Source: Flavobacterium sp.
GTDB lineage: Bacteria > Bacteroidota > Bacteroidia > Flavobacteriales > Flavobacteriaceae
Direction of reading: 5' to 3'
DNA length: 13,609 nt
Assembly: GCF_003525665.1 (NCBI RefSeq)
Contig: NZ_DQDX01000036.1
Coordinates: forward strand, 45,698-59,306
The notes under the pieces were generated by a model. That model made no database searches. It was not told the DNA's origin and was given only the letters and a program-made list of their open reading frames with translations. A program made the translations under genes and the position numbers. Shown here in pieces: positions 5,842 to 11,776 of the stretch. The number at the start of each line of letters is the position of its first letter. Position 1 is the first letter of the stretch.

Positions 5842-7704
5842 ATGAAAAAAATACTTTTAAGTTTAACAATTGCAACTTTGGTTTTAAGTTGTAAATCGGG
5901 TTCCAATACCGTTTCGAAAACAGAAATCAATGAAATTGGAGTAACAATAGATTTAGTTAATGTAGTTGATGATAAAGTTTTGGTTACCGTAAAAGCACCA
6001 ACAATAACATCGGAAGAAATTGTATACCAATTGCCAAAAATCATTCCTGGAACGTATTCTGAAGATGATTATGGTAAATATATTGACGATTTAAAAGCAT
6101 TTGATAAAAAAGGAAATCCAATCACGGTTACTAAAAAAGATGTGAATTCTTGGACTATTGCCGATGCAAAAAACCTTGACAAAGTAACTTATTTAGTGAA
6201 CGACACTTACGATATTGAAAAAGGTGGTGGTTTTGGTGGTAACGAAGTATTCTCTCCTGCTGGAACAAATATAGATGCAGGAAAAAATTTCATGTTAAAC
6301 AACCACGGATTTGTTGGATATTTTTCTGATAAAAAAGATTTGACTTACAAAGTAACTGTCTTACATCCAGAAACACTTTTTGGAGCAACATCGTTAACCG
6401 ATACTGATGCAAGTTCGACTTCAGATGTATTTGTTACGCAACGTTACAACGACTTAGTTGACAATCCGATAATGTATTCTAAACCAGATTTTACGTCATT
6501 TACTGTAGACGGAATGGAAATTCTTTTCAGCGTTTATTCTGCTAATGGAAAGCATACAGCCAAAGCACTTTCGGGTGATTTAGAAAAAACAATGCGTGCA
6601 CAAAAGAAATTTCTTGGTCCGATAAACAGCAATAAAAAATATACAGTTCTTTTATATCTTTCTGATATGAAAAAGAAAGATGCAAAAGGTTTTGGAGCTT
6701 TAGAACACAACACTTCTACAACAGTAGTTTTTCCAGAAATGATGCCAGCAAGTTCGCTTGGAGAACAAATTAAAGATGTGGTTTCGCATGAGTTTTTTCA
6801 TATTGTAACTCCGTTAAGTGTTCATTCTAATGAAATTCACTACTTTGATTTCAACACTCCAAAAATGTCTAAACACTTATGGATGTACGAAGGTGTGACT
6901 GAATATTTTGCCAATTTATTTCAAATCAATCAAGATTTAATTGACGAAGGTGATTTCTACCAAAGAATGGTTGGAAAAATTAAAAATGCAAAACGATTGA
7001 ATGACAAAATGCCGTTTACCAAAATGAGCGCCAATGTTCTTAAAAAACCTTACAAAGACCAATACTTAAATGTATATGAAAAAGGTGCTTTAATTGCAAT
7101 GTGTATTGACATCACTATCAGAGAAAAAAGCAATGGTGAAAGAGGAATTTTAGATTTAATGCAAAAATTATCTAACGAATTTGGTTCATCTAAACCTTTT
7201 AGCGATGAAGAATTATTCGATAAAATTGTAGCCTTAACGTATCCAGAAGTTGGAACGTTTCTAACTACTTATGTTGATGGAGAAACTCCAATTCCTTATG
7301 ATGATTATTTTGCTAAGGTTGGAGTTGCAAATACCACTATCAAAAAACCAGGTAATCCATTTTTAAATGGTACATCGGCAAGTATATCTGGAATTCCTGC
7401 AACAAAAGAAATTGTGGTTAGAGCTAATACAGATTTAACTCCGTTTTTAACAGCTATCGGAGCAAAAGGAGATGACGTAATTCTATCATTAAATGGTAAA
7501 GAATACAATTTAGACGCAATTTCAGAGATGATGCAATCGGTACAAGCATGGAAAGAAGGCGAAACCGTTACCATGAAAATAAAAAGAGCAGGAAAAGAAC
7601 AAACACTTACTGGAAAAGCAATAATTCCAATCACAGAATCAAAAGGCTACAATGCCTCTGATGCAAGCAAGAATAATTTAAGACAAGCTTGGTTAAAAGG
7701 ATAA
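5842..7704 (+). CDS. M61-family metallopeptidase lipoprotein with PDZ-like domain
   Basis: A predicted surface or periplasmic zinc aminopeptidase of the glycyl-aminopeptidase (M61) family, 620 residues. MKKILLSLTIATLVLSC is a lipoprotein signal with Cys17. An N-terminal beta-rich domain (about 30-230) precedes the catalytic core, where HEFFH (316-320) gives two zinc ligands and the general base. Thirty residues further on, YEGVTEYFA (349-357) carries Glu350, the likely third ligand. A PDZ-like region (about 490-595) has the VILSLNGKEY strand near 546-555 and VTMKIKRAGKE near 576-586. The domain order fits Bacteroidota M61 peptidases. It lies 52 nt after the exported hydrolase gene and is followed by a terminator. 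The physiological substrate is not evident; nutrient peptides are a reasonable guess only. Confidence 0.92.
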   Translation: MKKILLSLTIATLVLSCKSGSNTVSKTEINEIGVTIDLVNVVDDKVLVTVKAPTITSEEIVYQLPKIIPGTYSEDDYGKYIDDLKAFDKKGNPITVTKKDVNSWTIADAKNLDKVTYLVNDTYDIEKGGGFGGNEVFSPAGTNIDAGKNFMLNNHGFVGYFSDKKDLTYKVTVLHPETLFGATSLTDTDASSTSDVFVTQRYNDLVDNPIMYSKPDFTSFTVDGMEILFSVYSANGKHTAKALSGDLEKTMRAQKKFLGPINSNKKYTVLLYLSDMKKKDAKGFGALEHNTSTTVVFPEMMPASSLGEQIKDVVSHEFFHIVTPLSVHSNEIHYFDFNTPKMSKHLWMYEGVTEYFANLFQINQDLIDEGDFYQRMVGKIKNAKRLNDKMPFTKMSANVLKKPYKDQYLNVYEKGALIAMCIDITIREKSNGERGILDLMQKLSNEFGSSKPFSDEELFDKIVALTYPEVGTFLTTYVDGETPIPYDDYFAKVGVANTTIKKPGNPFLNGTSASISGIPATKEIVVRANTDLTPFLTAIGAKGDDVILSLNGKEYNLDAISEMMQSVQAWKEGETVTMKIKRAGKEQTLTGKAIIPITESKGYNASDASKNNLRQAWLKG

Positions 7705-7724
7705 ACTTGAATATATCCATTTTT

Positions 7725-7761
7725 AAATCCTCAATTTATGCTATAGATTGGGGATTTTTTT
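7725..7761 (+). terminator. Rho-independent terminator after the M61 peptidase gene
   Basis: AAATCCTCAAT (7725-7735) pairs with ATTGGGGATTT (7747-7757) with one G-T pair and an 11-nt loop. Seven T's (7755-7761) follow. It begins 20 nt after the stop codon. Confidence 0.82.
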
Positions 7762-7787
7762 ATTATTTTGCCAAAAATATAAACACG

Positions 7788-8501
7788 ATGCAAAAAACAA
7801 TTATAGCTTTACTATCAGTAGCTCTTTTAAGTTCCTGTACAGAAAAAAAAGAGGAAAAAGATTTAGTAATTACTGGATATGTTAAAGGACTAAAAAAAGG
7901 AACGCTTTACATTCAAAAATTAAAAGACACAACACTTGTTGCTCTTGATACTATAAAAATAAATGGTGATTCTCATTTTACAAGCGAATTGGATATTGAA
8001 TCTCCAGAGATGTATTATCTTTATTTAGATCGAGGAGTTACCAATTCTTTAGATAACAACATTGCTTTTTTTGCTGAGAAAGGAAAAATCAACATCGAAA
8101 CTTCATTAGATTTTTTTACAGCTGATACTAAAATTACAGGTTCAAAAAATCATGCTGTTTATGAAGAATACAAAAAAGTAGCTTCACGATTAATCGATCA
8201 AGATTTAGCTTTATTAGAAAAAAAGTTCAATGCCTATAAAGATGGGAAAACTTCAGAAGTAGTAACCATCAACACACAGCAAGAAAACTTATTAAAGAAA
8301 AAGTATTTGTTTACAACCAACTTTGCGGTGAATCATAAAGATTCTGAAGTTGCACCTTATTTAGCTTTAGCAGAAATTTATGATATCAATTTGAAGTATC
8401 TAGACACAATTCAGAAATCATTAACGCCTAAGGTTTCAAAATCGATTTACGGAAAGAAATTAGACGCTTTAATCAAAGAAAGAAAAGCTACCGAGAAATA
8501 A
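7788..8501 (+). CDS. DUF4369-domain lipoprotein
   Basis: A predicted lipoprotein of 237 residues with the signal MQKTIIALLSVALLSSC (Cys17). Residues about 25-120 match the DUF4369 pattern: VITGYVKGLKKGTLYIQKL, then DTIKINGDSHF, and a beta-rich stretch to about 115. In many Bacteroidota this domain lies in front of a thioredoxin-like domain in envelope redox proteins. Here the C-terminal half (about 125-237) is a charged, helical region without a CxxC motif, so this is a version without the redox domain. The frame is open upstream to 7689, but that would run through the terminator stem, and the ATG at 7788 starts a clean lipoprotein signal. An imperfect -7 box (TTATTTTG, 7763-7770) fits this start. 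The role is unknown. Confidence 0.82.
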   Translation: MQKTIIALLSVALLSSCTEKKEEKDLVITGYVKGLKKGTLYIQKLKDTTLVALDTIKINGDSHFTSELDIESPEMYYLYLDRGVTNSLDNNIAFFAEKGKINIETSLDFFTADTKITGSKNHAVYEEYKKVASRLIDQDLALLEKKFNAYKDGKTSEVVTINTQQENLLKKKYLFTTNFAVNHKDSEVAPYLALAEIYDINLKYLDTIQKSLTPKVSKSIYGKKLDALIKERKATEK

Positions 8502-8523
8502 TTCGAATTTATCAAAATACATT

Positions 8524-8556
8524 AAAAAAAGACTTCAAATTGAGGTCTTTTTTTTT
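8524..8556 (+). terminator. Terminator after the DUF4369 gene, usable on both strands
   Basis: AAAAAAAGACTTC (8524-8536) pairs with GAGGTCTTTTTTT (8542-8554) with one G-T pair and a 5-nt loop. T's continue to 8556 on the + strand. On the - strand the A-run at 8524-8530 supplies the U-run, so it may also back up termination of tRNA transcripts. Confidence 0.82.
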
Positions 8557-8576
8557 GCTTTCAAATTTTAGCAAAT

Positions 8577-8606
8577 AAAAAAACCACCACATTGCTGTGA
8601 TGGTTT
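8577..8606 (-). terminator. Rho-independent terminator of the tRNA-Thr transcript
   Basis: Read on the - strand, an 11-bp stem (arms 8596-8606 and 8581-8591, one G-U pair) closes on a GCAA tetraloop of the GNRA type, and a T-run ends at 8577. It begins 8 nt beyond the 3' end of the tRNA. Confidence 0.85.
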
Positions 8607-8613
8607 TACGAAG

Positions 8614-8687
8614 AGCCGGCGGAGGGACTCGAACCCACGACCTGCTGATTACAAATCAGCTGCTCTAGCCAACTGAGCTACGCTGGC
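8614..8687 (-). tRNA. tRNA-Thr, anticodon UGU
   Basis: A 74-nt cloverleaf can be folded by eye on the - strand: acceptor 5' arm GCCAGCG, D-stem GCTC/GAGC, anticodon stem GCTGA/TCAGC with loop TTTGTAA (anticodon TGT, reading ACA and probably other Thr codons), variable loop AGGTC, T-loop TTCGAGT, and 3' arm CGCCGGC with a U discriminator. CCA is not encoded. Two stem positions are not Watson-Crick: A4-C69 in the acceptor stem and U50-U64 in the T-stem. The remaining pairs are intact and a consensus promoter and terminator flank the gene, so it is very probably functional. Confidence 0.93.
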
Positions 8688-8704
8688 CGGTCTCATTTCT
8701 GGTG

Positions 8705-8735
8705 CAAATATAATATCGATTTTTAAATCTCCAAA
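8705..8735 (-). promoter_or_regulatory. Consensus promoter of tRNA-Thr
   Basis: On the - strand a TTTG -33 box (8732-8735) is separated by 19 nt from TATATTTG (8705-8712). This is the best match in the window to the Bacteroidota primary-sigma promoter. The predicted start near 8698-8700 leaves a 5' leader of about a dozen bases before the tRNA. Confidence 0.85.
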
Positions 8736-8768
8736 ACTTTTTTACACTTTTTTAATGATTTTTTTTAA

Positions 8769-9035
8769 TTAAAGTGCATTGATTTTAGCAACCAACTGAC
8801 TAGCAGTTTGTTCCAATTCTGCATTAATTTGCTTGAAATGTGCTTTCTTATTTTCAACATTTTTAGCATTAACCTTAACGATTAAAGCATCAAAAGATGT
8901 AATTGCCTCATCTATAACAGCATTGGTAGCTTCTGTTGGCTTTCCTTCGCTTGTCATCTCGTGAATATAAACAGCTTCAATAATATCTCCTAAAACGAAG
9001 TTGATGTCTTTTTTTAAATTTTTAACGCTTGGCAT
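8769..9035 (-). CDS. Conserved-looking small helical protein, function unknown
   Basis: A soluble, mostly helical protein of 88 residues beginning MPSVKNLKKDINFVLGDIIE, with no signal peptide, Cys or membrane segment. The composition is that of a real protein (balanced Glu/Lys, regular hydrophobic spacing, a Gln/Leu-rich C-terminus), and I have the impression of similar small proteins in flavobacterial genomes, but no named family is recognised. A TAATTTTG box on the - strand (9062-9069) lies 26 nt before the ATG and fits its own promoter. It sits 56 nt after manA and 81 nt before tRNA-Thr on the same strand, with no terminator seen between it and the tRNA. No function can be inferred. Confidence 0.75.
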   Translation of the reverse strand: MPSVKNLKKDINFVLGDIIEAVYIHEMTSEGKPTEATNAVIDEAITSFDALIVKVNAKNVENKKAHFKQINAELEQTASQLVAKINAL

Positions 9036-9061
9036 TTTCTTTTATTTTTTAAAATTTGATG

Positions 9062-9069
9062 CAAAATTA
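9062..9069 (-). promoter_or_regulatory. TAnnTTTG -7 box for the 88-residue protein
   Basis: The + strand CAAAATTA reads TAATTTTG on the - strand, an exact -7 match, 26 nt before the start codon of the small protein. No -33 TTTG is found at the usual distance, so the promoter is only partly supported. Confidence 0.45.
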
Positions 9070-9091
9070 CGCATAATCTTTCAAATTCAGG

Positions 9092-10054
9092 TTAAGAAAT
9101 GTATATTTCTAATATCGAAGCTTTACCTAAAATTTCAAATTCAGTCATTTCTGCAGGAATTAATAGTGTGTCTCCAGTATTATAGTGAAACAGTTCGCCT
9201 TTATAATTCAAATCAAAAAATCCTTCAACGCACATATAGACAGTGAACGACTCGTTATTTTTAGCAACAACTAAATTTCCGTCAAGCGGAATGAAATTCG
9301 TTGTAAAATACTTACAATTTACAATTTCGTTAGATTCATTTTCTACTTTCAAGTAGCTTTTTTCCGCATTGACCACTTCATAATTGATGGCATCCAAAGC
9401 TAAATCAACATGTAGTTCACGTGTGTTTCCAGACGCATCCACTCTATCAAAATCGTAAATTCTATAAGTTATATCAGATGTTTGTTGGATTTCGGCAATT
9501 ACAGTTCCTGCTCCAATGGCGTGAACGGTTCCAGTTTCTAAGAAGAAAACGTCTCCTTTTTTTACATTTTTAGTATCAAGAATATCGATTATCGTTTTAT
9601 CCTCTAAACTTTTTAAATATTCATCTGGCGAAGATTTCTCTTTAAAACCAACAATCAATCTTGCATCATCGTCGGCTTGCATTACATACCACATTTCGGT
9701 TTTACCGAAGGAGCTGTGTCGTTCCTTAGCTAATTCATCATGTGGATGCACTTGAATCGATAAATCCTCACGAGCATCAAGGTATTTAAAAAGTAGTGGG
9801 AATTGTTTTCCAAATTGCCTGTAGACTTTTGTTCCTAAAACGGCTTCTGGAAATTCATTTATCAATTCGTTCAACGATTTTCCTTCGTGAAAACCATTTG
9901 CAATAACACTCACATCATTTTCTACAGTAGAAATCTCCCAACTTTCTCCAGTAATTTCTGAAGTAATAGGTTTGTTTAAATACGTTTTCAGTTTTGTTCC
10001 GCCCCAAATTCTTTCTTTAAGAATCGGTTGAAATTGTAATGGATAAAGTTTCAT
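9092..10054 (-). CDS. manA: Mannose-6-phosphate isomerase, class I
   Basis: Interconverts mannose 6-phosphate and fructose 6-phosphate in the cytoplasm, feeding GDP-mannose and related sugars or allowing mannose use. At 320 residues it is the short type I form typical of Firmicutes and Bacteroidota. The zinc site is complete: Gln101 and His103 in QVHPHDE, Glu120 in GKTEMWYV, and His178 in TVHAIGAG. Catalytic Arg198 lies in YRIYDFDR. The N-terminal block IWGGTKLKTYL and the C-terminal small cupin (about 250-320, with GDTLLIPA) also fit. Upstream of the ATG is a 113-nt gap with a one-mismatch -7 box on the - strand (10072-10079, CATATTTG) and short direct repeats, so it may have its own promoter although bcp precedes it on the same strand. 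Confidence 0.95.
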   Translation of the reverse strand: MKLYPLQFQPILKERIWGGTKLKTYLNKPITSEITGESWEISTVENDVSVIANGFHEGKSLNELINEFPEAVLGTKVYRQFGKQFPLLFKYLDAREDLSIQVHPHDELAKERHSSFGKTEMWYVMQADDDARLIVGFKEKSSPDEYLKSLEDKTIIDILDTKNVKKGDVFFLETGTVHAIGAGTVIAEIQQTSDITYRIYDFDRVDASGNTRELHVDLALDAINYEVVNAEKSYLKVENESNEIVNCKYFTTNFIPLDGNLVVAKNNESFTVYMCVEGFFDLNYKGELFHYNTGDTLLIPAEMTEFEILGKASILEIYIS

Positions 10055-10167
10055 TTGATAAATTTAAAGTACAAATATGCGAAAAATTGGATATATTATT
10101 TTGTCAATATCTGTCAAATACCAAACAACTTCGTTGAACAGTTTAAAAGTATCGTTGAATAATTATT

Positions 10168-10614
10168 TTACTTTTTTAATACTTTTAAAGCTTTTTCGAT
10201 ATGAATAGTACCTGACATGCTATTAAAGACCATAATAATCAAACCATTTTTGTCAACTACAAAAGTTTGACGTCCCGGAATTATTAAAAAATCATTTTCT
10301 ACTCCAAATAATTTTCGAAGTTTTTTGTCATTATCAGTTAGTAAAATAAAAGGAAGATTAAATTTACTTTTAAATTTTACATGGGATTGAACAGAATCAG
10401 CACTAATTCCGATAATTTCTGCGCCTAGATCTTTAAATTCTTCATAATTATCCCTAAAACTGCAGGCTTGAGCGGTGCAAACTTTAGTTTCATCTTTTGG
10501 ATAAAAATAAATCACAAGTGGTTGTTTCCCTATATAATCTTGGCTGTCAAATAGATTTCCGTTGGTGTCTTTTGCTTTAAAATTGGGTAGCTTATCGCCT
10601 ACTTTTAGTGCCAT
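10168..10614 (-). CDS. bcp: Peroxiredoxin, Bcp/PrxQ type
   Basis: A thiol peroxidase of 148 residues that reduces hydrogen peroxide and organic peroxides, regenerated by thioredoxin. The peroxidatic Cys46 and the resolving Cys51 lie five residues apart in KVCTAQACSFRD, the arrangement of the two-Cys PrxQ subgroup. The usual motif reads FYPKDETKVCT (37-47), with Thr43 at the conserved position, and catalytic Arg115 is in PGRQTFVV. It has no signal peptide, so it is cytoplasmic. Its start codon is one base from the stop of the upstream PTPS-family gene, so the two are almost certainly cotranscribed, though the biochemical link between a pterin enzyme and a peroxiredoxin is not obvious. Confidence 0.95.
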   Translation of the reverse strand: MALKVGDKLPNFKAKDTNGNLFDSQDYIGKQPLVIYFYPKDETKVCTAQACSFRDNYEEFKDLGAEIIGISADSVQSHVKFKSKFNLPFILLTDNDKKLRKLFGVENDFLIIPGRQTFVVDKNGLIIMVFNSMSGTIHIEKALKVLKK

Positions 10615-10615
10615 T

Positions 10616-11026
10616 TTAGTTTCCTTTATAGGTTACAAAATTGCGTGGAGTTTCATAAAGAACTACTTCCAATTCTTTATCAGCATCAATAAATTTTCGA
10701 AGTTTATTCCAAATTACAACCGCGATATTTTCGGCAGTTGGATTTAAATCTGCAAAATCAGAAACATCTAAATTTAAATTTTTATGATCGAAAGCATTTT
10801 CTACATGCTCTTTTATCAAATCTGATAATATTTTTACATCAATCACAAAACCAGTTTCCTGATCGATTTCTCCAGTAACTGAAACGATAAGTTCATAATT
10901 ATGTCCGTGAAAATTGGGATTATTGCATTTGCCAAAAACCAAATCGTTTTGTTCCATGGTCCAATCTTTTCGAAACAATCGGTGTGCGGCGTTGAAATGT
11001 GCTTTTCTAGAAACGGTAACTTTCAT
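10616..11026 (-). CDS. 6-pyruvoyl-tetrahydropterin synthase/QueD family enzyme
   Basis: A 136-residue enzyme of the T-fold PTPS/QueD family acting on dihydroneopterin triphosphate from GTP. Zinc ligands are His15 (NAAHR), His40 and His42 (FHGHNY). Catalytic Cys34 lies in GKCNNPNFHGH, and DHKNLN (80-85), NPTAEN (95-100) and YETPRN (124-129, Glu125 holding the pterin) complete the site. The Cys-to-HGH spacing is five residues, as in animal PTPS, whereas E. coli QueD has three. The blocks FGKCNNPN, DHKNL and VTYKGN are strikingly like the mammalian enzyme. The product may therefore be a tetrahydropterin cofactor rather than the queuosine precursor; no que genes are nearby. The gene is followed 1 nt later by bcp and preceded by a heptad-repeat leader. 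Confidence 0.9.
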   Translation of the reverse strand: MKVTVSRKAHFNAAHRLFRKDWTMEQNDLVFGKCNNPNFHGHNYELIVSVTGEIDQETGFVIDVKILSDLIKEHVENAFDHKNLNLDVSDFADLNPTAENIAVVIWNKLRKFIDADKELEVVLYETPRNFVTYKGN

Positions 11027-11031
11027 ATTTT

Positions 11032-11087
11032 GAAATTTGGAATTTGGAATTTGTTATTTGGAATTTGTTATTTGGAATTTGTTATTT
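11032..11087. repeat. Eight-heptad tandem repeat filling the idi-PTPS gap
   Basis: On the + strand the region reads as eight 7-mers in register: GAAATTT, GGAATTT, GGAATTT, then GTTATTT and GGAATTT alternating to the end. Viewed another way, it is three perfect copies of a 14-mer, GGAATTTGTTATTT (11046-11059, 11060-11073, 11074-11087), preceded by three single heptads. The last base falls in the idi stop codon, and the other end is 5 nt from the PTPS start codon. In the mRNA it is an A-rich leader (AAATTCC/AAATAAC units) with little scope for hairpins. Confidence 0.95.
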
Positions 11088-11614
11088 TATAATTTATGAT
11101 CTTCTAAATAATGATAAAATTCATCGAATATAATTTTGAACCAAACCGTATATATATCAGGATTGGCAATCATATCATCTTTAATGTCTTCAATGGTCAT
11201 CCATTTCCAACTTTCTACTTCTTCACAATTGATGTTGGGTTCTTCATTAGAATATCCAATCATCACGTGATCGAGTTCGTGTTCGGTCAAACCATTATCA
11301 AAAGGTGCTTTGTAAATAAAATGAAAAAGTTCTTTAAGCTCCGATTGGAAACCCATTTCTTCAAATAGTCTTCTTTTACCAGCTTCAATATTGGTTTCTC
11401 CTGCACGTTGGTGACTGCAACAAGTATTGGTCCACAATAAAGGAGAATGGTATTTATGATGAGCGCGTTGTTGCAACATCACTTCATTTTTATCATTCAA
11501 TATAAAAACCGAAAAGGCACGATGCAAAACTGCTTTTTCGTGTGCTTCCAATTTATTCATTAAACCAATTGGTTCGTCTTTTTCGTTGACTAAAATTACT
11601 TGTTCTTCTTTCAT
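11087..11614 (-). CDS. idi: Isopentenyl-diphosphate delta-isomerase, type I
   Basis: Interconverts isopentenyl and dimethylallyl diphosphate, supplying precursors for menaquinone, carotenoids and undecaprenyl carriers. The 175-residue length is typical of bacterial type I Idi. Key residues are visible: His25 and His31 (metal ligands, with HRAFSVF), catalytic Cys66 and His68 in WTNTCCSHQ, the acidic pair Glu111 and Glu113 in TEHELDH, and the degenerate Nudix helix from Gly72 to Gly88 (GETNIEAG...RRLFEEMG). Two Cys residues stand side by side (65-66); by alignment with the E. coli TNSVCGHP motif the second is catalytic. A TATTTTTG box on the - strand lies 17 nt before the start. idi is the first gene of a run with the PTPS-family gene and bcp. 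Confidence 0.95.
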   Translation of the reverse strand: MKEEQVILVNEKDEPIGLMNKLEAHEKAVLHRAFSVFILNDKNEVMLQQRAHHKYHSPLLWTNTCCSHQRAGETNIEAGKRRLFEEMGFQSELKELFHFIYKAPFDNGLTEHELDHVMIGYSNEEPNINCEEVESWKWMTIEDIKDDMIANPDIYTVWFKIIFDEFYHYLEDHKL

Positions 11615-11631
11615 AGATTTTTTATGATGGT

Positions 11632-11639
11632 CAAAAATA
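11632..11639 (-). promoter_or_regulatory. TAnnTTTG -7 box for idi
   Basis: CAAAAATA on the + strand reads TATTTTTG on the - strand, an exact -7 match 17 nt before the idi ATG, giving a short leader of about 10-12 nt. A -33 box is not evident. The 162-nt gap to the divergent msrBA gene holds nothing else that I can identify apart from the msrBA promoter. Confidence 0.5.
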
Positions 11640-11726
11640 CGAAAAAAGAATTGCTAAGTAATTTTTAAATTTTCAACAAGCGTTAAACTTTACTTAAAAC
11701 CACTCAATTTGTAATCTGTAAGACAT

Positions 11727-11754
11727 TTTGCAACGTACTTCTATTGTAAATTTG
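11727..11754 (+). promoter_or_regulatory. Promoter of the msrBA fusion gene
   Basis: TAAATTTG (11747-11754) is an exact -7 box, and TTTG (11727-11730) lies 16 nt upstream, slightly closer than the usual distance. Transcription would start near 11759-11761. A 7-bp palindrome, CAATTAA-T-TTAATTG (11760-11774), then fills the leader up to 2 nt before the ATG and may be an operator or chance. Confidence 0.55.
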
Positions 11755-11776
11755 TACATCAATTAATTTAATTGTT

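Noticed and set aside
7305..7634. Antisense 109-residue open frame in the PDZ-like region of the M61 gene
   Set aside because: A shadow frame without start signals; the sense protein is clearly real.
7689..7787. Upstream extension of the DUF4369 gene overlapping the M61 gene
   Set aside because: It runs through the terminator hairpin and puts 33 residues in front of a complete lipoprotein signal.
11655..11696. 7-bp inverted repeat TAAGTAA/TTACTTA in the idi-msrBA gap
   Set aside because: The arms are 28 nt apart and AT-rich, with no T-run; it is neither a terminator nor a convincing operator.
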